NCBI GenBank assembly: GCA_025201845.1
Contig: MU603947.1
Span: 144,125 to 208,124, forward strand
DNA length: 64,000 bases
From: Martensiomyces pterosporus
Taxonomy: Eukaryota; Kickxellomycota; Kickxellomycetes; Kickxellales; Kickxellaceae
Direction of reading: 5' to 3'
In this document: positions 1 through 9,740 of the stretch, piece after piece
Layout of the letters: every line of letters begins with the position of its first letter
Numbering within the stretch: the first letter of the stretch is position 1
Program-made: the position numbers and the translations under genes
The notes under the pieces: model-generated
Databases searched by the model: none
The model's input: only the letters and a program-made list of their open reading frames with translations
What the model was told of the DNA's origin: nothing

Positions 1-1611
1 AACGGCACGCCGAATAAAACACAACCGGGACATCAGCACAGCAACGTCGCAGACTCTTCAGCGACTGCTATTCACGAGCTGCCTACGCGTAAGAGCTCGT
101 TAAAACACCACACGGCTGGCTCTGCCAAAAGCAGCGCATTTCCACAGCAGCAGCAGCAGCAGCATCAGCGGTCACATGTACTGCATAGGCAGAAGGCGTG
201 GTCTCCACGTAGAGGGCACACAGTAAAGTCCAAGGGAGCTAGGCGGAGAAAGTCGCTGGTCAGTGGGGCGCATCAGCAGCACAAGAGGAGAGATAGGAAC
301 AGCGAGCTTGTGATGGAATACACGTCTTCGAAGGCTAATGGCCACTACCACAAGAGCGCAGCAGAGCAATTTCCTGGAATTGACGGCTGGTACGGCCCAG
401 ATCGCCATGCGCTCACGCCTGTGCGAGGGGGAGCGGCGCAGGGCACCAACGCCAGCGACAGCTTGAGGAGAATTGGCATGGCGGAGGTGAAAAGGGAGCA
501 GTCTGAAACGCCGTCAACTGCGACTGGGATGTCGTTTGGAGAAACGACGCCAAACTGGTCGCTGTTGTCTGGCGACGAGGAGTCGGACGATGCGTACTCG
601 ACGCTGAGCATCGACAGCAGCCTGCACGACCAAGGGCTGGGCTACAAGCAAAAGTCCGCGCGCAGATTCACATTTGGCGGCAACATGATGGCCGATCAGA
701 CAACAAGCACACCGCCAGGAATTTATTCGCCATCGTCAGTGAATAGAGGGAGGAGGCTGCTGGGGGAGGATAAGCGGAAAAACGCAGATGTGTGGATCGT
801 GCGGATACGCAAAAAGATTGAGGAAACACTGGCAAAGACGTCGCCAGCGATTAGCATCTCGACGCCAGCCTACGACAGAGCACGCAAGGCAGATGGCGAC
901 TTTGACATGCGCTTGGAGCAGGCACGCCTAAAGATGGCATTCACATTGCCCAAAGGCGCACGTGCTGTCATTGAAAGGGCAACATCGCGCGGATTCACTG
1001 CCGAAATCAACAACGTGCCTGTCGGAGACCATGATATGGAGACACTGGGCGACGGCAAATGGCTGAACGATGAGGTGATCAACTTTTACATGCAGCTCAT
1101 CGTATCCAGGTCCGAGCAGAACCCAGCGCTGCCCAAGGTGCACGCGTTCAACACGTTCTTTTACTCGACGCTCAGGGACCAGGGATATGCACGCGTGCGG
1201 CGGTGGACCAGGCGCGTGAATCTGTTTGAGAAGGACATGTTCATTGTGCCTGTCCATCTGGGCGTGCACTGGTGCTGTGCGGTTGTGAGTTTCAAGGCAA
1301 AGGCCATCACGTACTACGACTCGCTGCTGGGCGACAACCACAAATGCCTTCGGCTGCTGATGGATTATCTGCACAGCGAGTGCAAGGACAAGCTGGGGTC
1401 GGCGTTTGACGATTCGGCGTGGACGATGAAGTGCGACAAGGACATCCCTCGGCAGCAGAACGGCTACGACTGCGGCATATTTGCAGCGACGTTTGCAGAG
1501 TACGCCTCACGCGATGCTCCGTTCATGTTCGGCCAGGGGAACTGCCCGTACTTGAGGCGCAAGATGATATACGAAATCGCCACAAAGTCGCTAATTTCAA
1601 TGATAGTCTGA
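1..1611 (+). CDS. Ulp1/SENP-type SUMO protease, 5' end outside window
   Basis: C48-family cysteine protease that matures SUMO and removes it from targets. The C-terminal half carries the Ulp1 catalytic core: a WLNDEVINFY entry motif near 1060-1090, catalytic His (HW, codon 1267-1269), Asp (YYDS, codon 1318-1320), and the oxyanion Gln and nucleophile Cys in QQNGYDCG (Cys codon 1471-1473). All triad residues are present. The N-terminal half is low-complexity, basic and Ser-rich, as in nuclear or pore-associated Ulp1 proteins. The frame stays open without a stop back to base 1 (including a Gln run near 142-165), so the first internal ATG at 313 is probably not the true start and the gene is cut by the window edge. 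It converges on the CSN2 gene 105 bp away. An AATAAA follows the stop. The Ulp1 rather than Ulp2 class is likely from the WLNDEVINFY motif. Confidence 0.9.
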   Translation, partial: NGTPNKTQPGHQHSNVADSSATAIHELPTRKSSLKHHTAGSAKSSAFPQQQQQQHQRSHVLHRQKAWSPRRGHTVKSKGARRRKSLVSGAHQQHKRRDRNSELVMEYTSSKANGHYHKSAAEQFPGIDGWYGPDRHALTPVRGGAAQGTNASDSLRRIGMAEVKREQSETPSTATGMSFGETTPNWSLLSGDEESDDAYSTLSIDSSLHDQGLGYKQKSARRFTFGGNMMADQTTSTPPGIYSPSSVNRGRRLLGEDKRKNADVWIVRIRKKIEETLAKTSPAISISTPAYDRARKADGDFDMRLEQARLKMAFTLPKGARAVIERATSRGFTAEINNVPVGDHDMETLGDGKWLNDEVINFYMQLIVSRSEQNPALPKVHAFNTFFYSTLRDQGYARVRRWTRRVNLFEKDMFIVPVHLGVHWCCAVVSFKAKAITYYDSLLGDNHKCLRLLMDYLHSECKDKLGSAFDDSAWTMKCDKDIPRQQNGYDCGIFAATFAEYASRDAPFMFGQGNCPYLRRKMIYEIATKSLISMIV

Positions 1612-1659
1612 GAAACTGCTTTTACTGGTTGGAGTGGCTTGCTGCCTCGGATTGCCAAT

Positions 1660-1665
1660 AATAAA
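1660..1665 (+). terminator. Polyadenylation signal for the SUMO protease gene
   Basis: AATAAA lies 48 nt after the stop codon at 1611, in the short interval between two convergent genes. Assigned by position only. Confidence 0.45.
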
Positions 1666-1716
1666 GATACACACAAGTAGGCGAGAGAGCGGGGAGAGGT
1701 AGGCTAGCGCTGCTGC

Positions 1717-3045
1717 TTATCCAAGAATGCCTACGGATGAGAACAGCAGCGACTCAATGTTCGTAGCCCAGCTACACAGAGAGTCGTACTGCGAGTGGTC
1801 GGCGGTCTCCTGCTGAAGTATCAGGATGCCGTTTTCCTGGTCGATCTTGGCATCCAGGCGCTGGTCGAGGATCAGGGCAACAAGCAGCTCCTCAACAACC
1901 GGCTCCTTAATGCGCAGCTTTCCTGACAGAGCACTGATGCGGATGCGGGTGTATGGCACCACGGTGGTCACCAATGCCTGCATGCGGATGGTGCGGCGCA
2001 GGTCGTCCATGTACCTGGCAATGAACTCGTCGCCCATGATGCTCCTTTGGTTCTTGTCCAAGATATCTTCAAACGTAGACACGTCCTGCTTCTCGTAGGC
2101 TCGGACAAGACTGGTCATGTGAGCGATTTCGGGGTGGTTCTGGTACGACTTGGCCTCTGGCGAAGCAAGAGGGTTGATTTCGCTCTCCGAAAGCATCGAT
2201 GCGAGGACCAGGTACTTTAGCGTCTCAATGCGGCGTGGGCTGCCTGCCTCATCGTAGTTCTTGAATGCATCGTAAAAGTTGGACCGCGCCTCGGCCCAGT
2301 TGTGCTCGTTCATGTACATCTTCCCGCCAGACTCGCGAATGAGCCCCATTACGCGCGGGTGCGGGATAGCCGACTTGATGGCGATGCACTGGGTGAAGAC
2401 ATCCTTGAGCTCCTTCGCCTTATCAAGAGCCGTGTACATGCTCAGGTACATGGCGTAGATCTCCAGCAGCTGCGTGCCGCGCTCCAGGATGACGTTGCCA
2501 TCCTCATCCATGCACACCTTCTTCAGGTCCTCCAGCTGCGCCTTCAAGGCGTCGTACTTCTCTTGGTCCAGCAGCAGCTTGGCCAGACGCAAGCCAGTGC
2601 GCAGCCACAAGCGGTCGTTGTTGGTCTCCTTGAGCGTGGCCAGCGTGAGCTCATAGAACTTCATAGTGAAGTTGTAGTCGGCGCTGTTTGACACGCGGTC
2701 GAGCATGTTGTTGATGCTCTTCTCGGCGTAATTGCGGGTGACTGCCGATGTGCGCACAAAAACGAGCATCTTTTCGTAGTACGCCAGCACGTCCGCGTGT
2801 TTGCCTTCGCGCAGGCAAAGCTTAATCATCTGCTTGGTGGCGCGGAACCCCCAGTCGCCGGGCTCGCCCTCTTCGCCGACTACGGCCTGGAACTCGCGCA
2901 TGGCTTCGGCAAAGTCGTCGCGTAGGGCCTTGGCGTTGTAGTACTTGTTCTCGACTCCAACGAACTCGTCGGCCTCCTCGTCAGCCTCCTCGTACTCGAA
3001 ATCATACCCGTCATCGTCATCATACATAAAGTCATCGTCCGACAT
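1717..3045 (-). CDS. CSN2: COP9 signalosome subunit 2 (CSN2)
   Basis: Scaffold PCI subunit of the COP9 signalosome, which removes NEDD8 from cullins. The 442-residue protein is about the same length as human CSN2 (443). It has the very acidic N-terminus typical of CSN2 (MSDDDFMYDDDDGYDFEYEE), then TPR-like helical repeats (about residues 35-240; KYYNAKALRDD, LRLAKLLLDQEKY), a PCI winged-helix region (about 250-415; RIRISALSGKLRIKEPVVEELL) and the conserved C-terminal helix ending in SSVGILG. It is intronless and starts at the ATG at 3045. It is divergent from Kog1 (466 bp between starts) and convergent with the SUMO protease gene. The paralogue Rpn6 lacks this acidic start, so CSN2 is the better call. 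Confidence 0.93.
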   Translation of the reverse strand: MSDDDFMYDDDDGYDFEYEEADEEADEFVGVENKYYNAKALRDDFAEAMREFQAVVGEEGEPGDWGFRATKQMIKLCLREGKHADVLAYYEKMLVFVRTSAVTRNYAEKSINNMLDRVSNSADYNFTMKFYELTLATLKETNNDRLWLRTGLRLAKLLLDQEKYDALKAQLEDLKKVCMDEDGNVILERGTQLLEIYAMYLSMYTALDKAKELKDVFTQCIAIKSAIPHPRVMGLIRESGGKMYMNEHNWAEARSNFYDAFKNYDEAGSPRRIETLKYLVLASMLSESEINPLASPEAKSYQNHPEIAHMTSLVRAYEKQDVSTFEDILDKNQRSIMGDEFIARYMDDLRRTIRMQALVTTVVPYTRIRISALSGKLRIKEPVVEELLVALILDQRLDAKIDQENGILILQQETADHSQYDSLCSWATNIESLLFSSVGILG

Positions 3046-3511
3046 TGCTGTAAACAGGGGGCTGCTGCGCTACTAGAAGGAGTGCTATTGCAGGTGCTGG
3101 TCCACTGAGCGCTGGTTTCTCCAGCAGCAAACAAGGAGAATTCGAAAAACAGGCAACAGGGGAAGTAAAGAGCGCGTACAGGGAGGGAGGCGGGCGAGGA
3201 GGCTTGGGGCTGACAGAAACCAGGGCCACGTGAGCCCGCTGCCTCTGTGCTGCGCGCCTCAGCCGCCTGCTCCTACCTGTCCACACCCCGCACCCGCACC
3301 CGCATCCCACACACACAAGCTCGTCCGCCGCCATAAACGGCCTGACAGGAAAACTTTTTGGCGCCTTTGAGGCTCCTCAATTTCTCTTTCCCTAACCCCT
3401 CTTTACAGCGTATTCACTAGTTGTCTGCTTTATACACACCTACCACCACTACCACCATTGCAACTTACTCTTTCAATCGTATTCACTTTTCCCCCATTCG
3501 TTTTCTGAACC
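3046..3511. promoter_or_regulatory. Divergent intergenic region CSN2 / Kog1
   Basis: These 466 bp separate two divergent start codons. The Kog1 side is pyrimidine-rich with a weak TATA-like TTTATACA near 3430. A CACGTG palindrome lies near 3227. No gene seen. Confidence 0.4.
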
Positions 3512-6500
3512 ATGGCTGACGTTGCAGTTGGCAGCAGGGATCCTCACATGCAGGAGGCAATCGATGGCGTGACATCAATGACGCTTGGGCCAGACCCCGA
3601 GTCAACGACACCCGTGATGCTCACGACAACAGCGACAGGTGCCAGCGTGGACATGAGCGAGCTCCTGGGCGGCGACCTGCTCGCTGGCGGCTCAGGCAAG
3701 GCCACCAGCCAGTCGTGCATAGAAACCCGTATGGACTTCCACACCCACCCGCGGTCGCTCGCCCTAGCACATCTTCAGCTGGCCGACTGGCGCACCCACG
3801 ATCGCCTGCGGACAGTCGGTGCCCTCCTCGTTGTATGCTTAAACCTGGGCACCGACCCGCCCGACTTGGTGCGGCCCAAGAAGAGCGCTGTCTTGGAGGC
3901 CTGGGTCGATCCAAACGCACCCGTTCAAGTGCCCACGCCAGAGGAGCTCGCCCTACAGGCTGCCAACCCCAACTCGTCGGGGCAGCGGAACGTGGCACGC
4001 GAGCGAACGCCAACGAAGGCGATTGGCGAGAACCTGCAGCGGCAGTTCGAGCACATCCAGAGACACGCCCGGTATAAGCCCCTCCTGGACTGCGCCATCG
4101 AGGATTTGAAGAAATACTGCCTGCAGTTCCGCCGCGTGGCCAAGGAAGAAAGGCTGCTGTTTTACTACAATGGCCACGGAGTCCCGCGCCCGACGCAGGG
4201 CGGCGATATTTGGGTGTTTAATAAGCAGTTCACCCAGTACATCCCTGTCGGCGCCGTGGACCTGATGAACTGGATCGGCACTCCTTGTGTGTATGTCTGG
4301 GACTGCTCCCACGCCATGAATGTGGTGTCGGCATTTGAGAGGGGCGCAAAACTGAGGGAGGTCGAGGTGGCAAAGATCCGCCATGCTGCAGAGTCCGTGG
4401 GCGGCACCCTGCCGCAGGGGAAGGCGTCGTCGGAGGCCATAGCAGCGCTGACCGCCAATGTGGCGGCGGCACTATCGTCGCAGATGGCGTCGGGATCGAA
4501 GCAGCCCGGGTCAATGCAGAATCAAAATGCACAGGGACAGCAGCAGCAGCAGCAGCAGAATAGCAGTAGCAACACGGCGCCTATTAACCCGGCGACTATC
4601 AGCCTGGCGATGCTGCCGCAGATGTACCGCGAGGACATTCATTTTGCCGCCACGCGATCGGACGAGCTCCTGCCTACGAACCCGGAGCTGCCTGCCGACC
4701 TGTTTACATCGTGCTTGACGACCCCTGTAAGAGTGGCGCTGAGGTTTTGGGTTACGCGCAACCCGCATGTGTCCAAGATTACAATCGACATGTGCGAGAA
4801 GCTTCCAGGATCCGTCCAGGACCGCCGCACGCCGTTTGGCGAGCTCAACTGGATCTTCACCTCAATAACTGACACCATCGCATGGAGCACGCTGCCCAGG
4901 GAGCAGTTCCGCAGGCTCTTCCGCCAGGACGTCGTGGTTGCGACAATGTACCGCAACTTCATGCTGGCCGACCGGGTCATGCGGTTCTACGGCGTCCACC
5001 CGCAGTGCACCCCGGGAATACCCCCCACGCACAAGCACCCGCTGTGGGACAGCTTGGATTTGGAAATCGACATGTGTCTGCAGCAGCTGCCTCGGCTGCT
5101 GAAGGAGGAGAGGAGAAGGCAGCGCAGGGAGGAGAAGGCGAAGAAGAAGGAGCAGGACAGGGCGGCGCGCGCCGGACGCCGCGGGCCGCGCCAGTACCCG
5201 ATAGCATCGACGGGGGCAAACGGCAGGGGCGTGCCCAACTTCACGCGCCCGCAGAGCAACAAGCTGGACATTGCTGGCAGCTTCAGCTCGATGGCCTGTA
5301 GACATGGGTCGCGCATCGGGCTGGGCGGCAACATTGAGAGCGACGATGAGAATGGGAGGAACAGCAGTGAAAGCGATGGCGATGGCGAGGCAGACGACGG
5401 CGATGAGTCGGTGACGGGCTACGTCTCGAGCTCGTACTTTAGCAACCAGCTCTATGCCTTCGAGGTGTGGCTGCAGCATGCAGCTACAGTGGTCTCGCAG
5501 TTTGTCACCGACCAGGGGCCCGACGACACGCCCAAATCGCTGAGCACTGAGCCGCCGCCTAGCCTCGATCCCCCGGACGAGCTGCCGGCTGTGCTCCAGG
5601 TGCTGCTCAGCCAGCAGTACCGCCTGCGTGCGCTTGTCCTCCTGTACCGCTTCATGAATCTGGGCCCCTGGGCAGTGGACCTGGCCATGGCTGTGGGGAT
5701 TTTCCCCTACATGTCGAAGCTCCTGGCGTCGACGACAACGGAGATCCGCGAGATCCTGATCCTTGTGTGGGCGCGGCTGTCTGCAGTCGACATGGCGCTG
5801 CAGCCGGAGCTGCTGAAGAACAACGGGTTTGTGTATTTCGTCAACTACCTGGCCAACAACATCCAGATGCAGTATGCGCCGGTCAGCGACAAGATGCGCT
5901 TGTGCGACTCGGTGTCTGCGGCGAGCGCATTTACGCTTACCATGCTGTGCAAGGACCAGCCCACATCGCAGCACGCGTGCTACCGCGAGCGCGTGCTGGA
6001 CTTCTTCCTAGTGTACCTGCAGCGGCCCGACAACGGCACCGAGGAGAGAGCGCGGCTGCGGACGTGGATTCTCCTGTGCCTGGCCGAGCTGTGGAAGGAC
6101 TTTGCGGATGCCAAGTGGATGGCCATGACGTATAGGCTCTGCGTTATCGCGTCGAAGAAGCAGGAGCAGGAGAGGCAACAGAGGCAGCAGCAGCAGCAGC
6201 GTGCACATCGGCACCAGACGAACGGCGCCGCTTACAGCGAGGAGGATCTTGCGGGCGGCGGCAGCGCGCCGTCGTTTGAGGAGCTGCTGGCGTCGAGTGT
6301 GGAGGACGATAGCGTGGATGAAAAGGATGCGCAGGATCTGCTCATCCAGATGGCGTTCCATAGATCACCCGCTGTGCGTGCATCGGCCATTTATGCCACG
6401 AGCACGCTGCTGACAGATCTTGCGCAGCTGGGCGATGACCCAGCCGTGCTGACCATCATCCGCAAGGCCGAGCGGCAGATCTACGCCATCCTGTTGCAGG

Positions 6501-8896
6501 CTGCCAGCGATGGAAGCCCGATGGTGCGGCGCGAGGTGGTGCACGCCATTGGCAGTGCCGTGTTTGCCTCGTATATGCCCCAGGCCATCGACGCTGTTGG
6601 CCGCGTTGTTGCCGAAGAGACCCGCGACCAGCGCCGTGCCCAACAGCAGCAGCAGCAGCAGCAGCAGAGGATGGGAGAGGTGCCCGAGATATCGATGGAC
6701 CTCCTGGTCAAGCTCTACAAGGCCCTGCTGGTCCTCACCATGGACCCGCATGCGGATGTGGCGCTCCCTGCGCGCGAGGCCTGCGACACCCTGATGCAGG
6801 TCTACGCCCACTCAAGGGCGTTCTTTGAATCAGAGGCTGCGCTGGATCAGGCGCTGCACAGAGCAGAGATTGCGCGGTCCGCCACCGGGCAGCCGCCGAT
6901 CTTGCACTTTTTGAGAACGAGCGGCAGCGTTGGAGATGCGCTGCTTGGGTATCCGCCCATGGGTGGACACAGCGAGGGTCGCGGTGACGGCGATCCACGC
7001 AGGCAGCAGCAGCAGCAGCAGCAGAGGCGTATGTCGACGCACTCGAACTTTAGGGGATCGACAGCGACGCTGGCAACGCAGAGGAGCAGAGAGCCGGCGA
7101 GCCAGAACACCACGCCGTCGCACCGCTACACCATGCACTTCCCGCCCTCGAATGCCGGGCAGCAGCAGGGCGGCGTGTTTGGCGAGAGGCCGTCGCAGGC
7201 ACCGCCGCGCTCGCCACAGGCAAGCGGGTCTGCAAGTGCCGCGAGTATGAGCCACCTGGCGTCCGCGGTCGCCGATGCCCAGCAGCAGCCCAGTGGCGGC
7301 AGGGACAGGTTCGCGGGGCTCACGGACGCGGAGCGCGTAGAGGCAGCGAGAAGGATGGTTGAGATTGAGAAGGCGTGGCTGGAGTGGGGCAGACGCGAGC
7401 TGCGCGAGAGCATATGCATCTCGACCCTGCTTGACTGGGCTGGCGCACACTTCACCGAGTTCGACATCTCCCTTTTTGCCACGGTCACCGGGCCCCTGCA
7501 GGGAAGCGCGGCCTTGGTGGAGAGCAGGGAGAGGAACCGCCGCATCGACCGCATGGAGTCCAGTGCGCGGGTGATGGGCAGCGCCGCTGGGCACATGAAG
7601 TGGCTGGATGTGACCACTGTGGCAAGCAACTCGGCACCCGCCACGGCAGCCATCATGCACCCGCTGGAGCCGCACGCCATTGTGGCTGGAAGCAATGGAG
7701 AGGTATCCGTGTATGACTGGGAGATGCAGGCGCAGGTCGGCCATTACCGCGTGGCGGTGAAGCCGAGGACCGAGGAGGGGGCGGTTATTCGAAGCCTGCA
7801 TTTGGTTAATCCGCTGGGACAGGCCAAGCTGCTGGTGGGCACAAACGACGGCGTGGTGAGGATTTTTGCCTCGCATGCACCCGACTTTGCTCCGCCCACC
7901 GGTGGCCAGCCGCCGGTGTTCCCCAAGCCCAGGCTGGTTACGGCGTTCAGCGCGCTGCCGTGGGCGTCGGGTGCGCCGGGGCCGCTGCAGACGCAGCAGT
8001 TTGGCGCGACGCTGACGACGAGCAGCCAGAGGCTGAGGTCATTCCATCAGCAGCAGCAGTCGGTGTCGGCCAACAACATCAGCACATTTGCTGCCGAGTC
8101 GAGCACCAGCCCGATGAGCCGCAGCCGCATGCTGGGCAGCCCCAGCGTTGGTGCCAGCGGGCTGGTCACCGCGTGGAACCAGCGCAGCGGCATTCTGTTT
8201 GCCGGCGGCAACGACAAGGAGATGCGGATCTGGGACATAACCTCCGAAATGTGCATCGAGGAGATCCCCATCGCCTCCGTGGGCGGCGTGACCTGCATCA
8301 GCCAGGACGGCGCCTCCGGCAGCTTCTTCGTGGTGGGCAACGTCGACGGCGTGGTGCGTGCCATGGACCGGCGCATGGACCCGCGCCGCGGCGTCGTGGC
8401 CAACTGGCGCGAGCACTCGCCACACCCCATCCGCAATGTCTTCATGCAGCCCGGCCAGCCCGCCGTCGTGTCTGCCAGCGAGCAGGGAGATGTCAAGTAC
8501 TGGGATCTGCGGCACAGGGAGTCTGTGTTTACCATCGTGGACACGCACCCGGACCACCGGCTGGAGCACATGATTGCCCACGAGAACGCGCCCGTCACTC
8601 TGACGGCGTCGGATGCGACGGTGAAGGTGTGGAACCAGAGGGGCAACAACATCGGCGTGGTCACTGCGACCAAGCACGCGTTCAACTCGCCCGCGTCGTA
8701 TATGAAGAGCCTGGCCGGGTACCCAAGCAGGGCGCAGACGGTCAGAGTCAACGCGGTGGCCATGCACCCGTACCTGCCGATCGCGCTGATGGTTAGCGAC
8801 GACGGGAGAGTCAGCTACATCCAGCCGCAGAAGCTTAGCAGCCAGCACGGAAGGACGCCCAACCTGGCGAACGCAAGGGCGAACACTGTCATATGA
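3512..8896 (+). CDS. KOG1: Raptor/Kog1, TORC1 scaffold subunit
   Basis: Raptor presents substrates to TOR kinase in TORC1 at the vacuole/lysosome. The 1794-residue single-exon protein has the three-part raptor architecture. The caspase-like RNC domain (about residues 65-290) contains YYNGHGVPRPT near residue 218 and VYVWDCSHA near 263. A HEAT region covers about 600-1000, and a C-terminal WD40 propeller about 1390-1794 (FAGGNDKEMRIWDI, VKYWDLRHRE, VKVWNQRGN). It is longer than yeast Kog1 (1557) mainly because of low-complexity inserts: Gln runs from CAG tracts near 4541, 6187, 6645, 7003 and 8049, and basic and acidic stretches near 5100-5400. The ATG at 3512 follows a pyrimidine-rich leader. 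Identity is firm. Confidence 0.96.
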   Translation: MADVAVGSRDPHMQEAIDGVTSMTLGPDPESTTPVMLTTTATGASVDMSELLGGDLLAGGSGKATSQSCIETRMDFHTHPRSLALAHLQLADWRTHDRLRTVGALLVVCLNLGTDPPDLVRPKKSAVLEAWVDPNAPVQVPTPEELALQAANPNSSGQRNVARERTPTKAIGENLQRQFEHIQRHARYKPLLDCAIEDLKKYCLQFRRVAKEERLLFYYNGHGVPRPTQGGDIWVFNKQFTQYIPVGAVDLMNWIGTPCVYVWDCSHAMNVVSAFERGAKLREVEVAKIRHAAESVGGTLPQGKASSEAIAALTANVAAALSSQMASGSKQPGSMQNQNAQGQQQQQQQNSSSNTAPINPATISLAMLPQMYREDIHFAATRSDELLPTNPELPADLFTSCLTTPVRVALRFWVTRNPHVSKITIDMCEKLPGSVQDRRTPFGELNWIFTSITDTIAWSTLPREQFRRLFRQDVVVATMYRNFMLADRVMRFYGVHPQCTPGIPPTHKHPLWDSLDLEIDMCLQQLPRLLKEERRRQRREEKAKKKEQDRAARAGRRGPRQYPIASTGANGRGVPNFTRPQSNKLDIAGSFSSMACRHGSRIGLGGNIESDDENGRNSSESDGDGEADDGDESVTGYVSSSYFSNQLYAFEVWLQHAATVVSQFVTDQGPDDTPKSLSTEPPPSLDPPDELPAVLQVLLSQQYRLRALVLLYRFMNLGPWAVDLAMAVGIFPYMSKLLASTTTEIREILILVWARLSAVDMALQPELLKNNGFVYFVNYLANNIQMQYAPVSDKMRLCDSVSAASAFTLTMLCKDQPTSQHACYRERVLDFFLVYLQRPDNGTEERARLRTWILLCLAELWKDFADAKWMAMTYRLCVIASKKQEQERQQRQQQQQRAHRHQTNGAAYSEEDLAGGGSAPSFEELLASSVEDDSVDEKDAQDLLIQMAFHRSPAVRASAIYATSTLLTDLAQLGDDPAVLTIIRKAERQIYAILLQAASDGSPMVRREVVHAIGSAVFASYMPQAIDAVGRVVAEETRDQRRAQQQQQQQQQRMGEVPEISMDLLVKLYKALLVLTMDPHADVALPAREACDTLMQVYAHSRAFFESEAALDQALHRAEIARSATGQPPILHFLRTSGSVGDALLGYPPMGGHSEGRGDGDPRRQQQQQQQRRMSTHSNFRGSTATLATQRSREPASQNTTPSHRYTMHFPPSNAGQQQGGVFGERPSQAPPRSPQASGSASAASMSHLASAVADAQQQPSGGRDRFAGLTDAERVEAARRMVEIEKAWLEWGRRELRESICISTLLDWAGAHFTEFDISLFATVTGPLQGSAALVESRERNRRIDRMESSARVMGSAAGHMKWLDVTTVASNSAPATAAIMHPLEPHAIVAGSNGEVSVYDWEMQAQVGHYRVAVKPRTEEGAVIRSLHLVNPLGQAKLLVGTNDGVVRIFASHAPDFAPPTGGQPPVFPKPRLVTAFSALPWASGAPGPLQTQQFGATLTTSSQRLRSFHQQQQSVSANNISTFAAESSTSPMSRSRMLGSPSVGASGLVTAWNQRSGILFAGGNDKEMRIWDITSEMCIEEIPIASVGGVTCISQDGASGSFFVVGNVDGVVRAMDRRMDPRRGVVANWREHSPHPIRNVFMQPGQPAVVSASEQGDVKYWDLRHRESVFTIVDTHPDHRLEHMIAHENAPVTLTASDATVKVWNQRGNNIGVVTATKHAFNSPASYMKSLAGYPSRAQTVRVNAVAMHPYLPIALMVSDDGRVSYIQPQKLSSQHGRTPNLANARANTVI

Positions 8897-9086
8897 AACA
8901 AGGCATTTCAGATGACGCCTGGAGGCGCTTTTTTGCGATGCAGCGGCATGCACGAGATGCAAGCTCCTTTTTTTTTGCTGTGTGCGCGTAGTTTGGCGCA
9001 CGTTCCAGCCCACCCGCGCGTGCATGCTGGGTGCTTTCAGGCCCTTTCTTGTGCGGCTGCCAGCCACTCTCTTGCGCCGGCGCTGA

Positions 9087-9092
9087 AATAAA
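9087..9092 (+). terminator. Candidate Kog1 polyadenylation signal
   Basis: AATAAA 190 nt downstream of the Kog1 stop codon. Assigned by position and motif only. Confidence 0.35.
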
Positions 9093-9610
9093 ACTTTGCT
9101 AGTCTTCCGACAACAAACGATAAGAAAAAAAAAGTGGCGGCTGATTGCTTTCAGTTGCGAAACCAGGCGGCGGCAATCCCTCTCCGATGCCTCCGCCCAG
9201 TGGATTCATAAGCGGGTGCATAGGGCAGCAAAGGAGCTGCACATGACTGTGATTGATGCCCTCTGCTCGGTCGCCTTCGACACATGAAAGCCCCGGCCTC
9301 GCCAGTGCTTGAACAGGCGCCGCCGCGTGCCCCGGCTTGTGCCCAGGTCATGAGCCCATTGGGCAGGCGGGCGCGAGGGACCTGTGATTAGCCCGCTGGC
9401 GCCTTCCTAAAGCAGCGAACAAGGCCTGAGCAGCGCAGGCGCCTTGTGTTTATCTCGCCCTTGCTCGTTTCTAAACAGCGCACGCCGGGTCCTACTGTGA
9501 CCCCGAAGAGCAAACGCGGGTTAGGCAGAGAGGCGCATGGCTGAAATAGAGGCTGTCACGGGCGAAGCGAGGAGTGGAGGCGGGAGCAGCCAGACATGGC
9601 TCAGCCTCCG

Positions 9611-9617
9611 TTTATAA
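9611..9617 (+). promoter_or_regulatory. TATA-like box of Fox2
   Basis: TTTATAA about 125 bp upstream of the Fox2 ATG, followed by a pyrimidine-rich leader. The spacing resembles that at other genes in this window. Confidence 0.45.
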
Positions 9618-9740
9618 GGCGCATGCTGCTCCCGCCCTGACCCAGAGCTTTTTTCTCCTCATCCATCTTGCTGCTTCTTTCCTTCTACTGTAATTATACG
9701 CTTCAGCATCTAAACTCCTTACTAAAAATAGCATCACACC

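Larger units (their letters stand above)
8897..9740. other. Intergenic, Kog1 3' region and Fox2 promoter
   Basis: These 844 bp hold no supported gene. An AATAAA at 9087-9092 (190 nt after the Kog1 stop) is a plausible poly(A) signal. The second half is the Fox2 promoter, with a TATA-like element near 9611. Confidence 0.5.

Noticed and set aside
6830..7876. Long antisense frames inside Kog1 (also 4862-5974, 8039-9067)
   Set aside because: Shadow frames of a GC-rich coding region; no homology-like motifs, low complexity Arg/His/Gln content.
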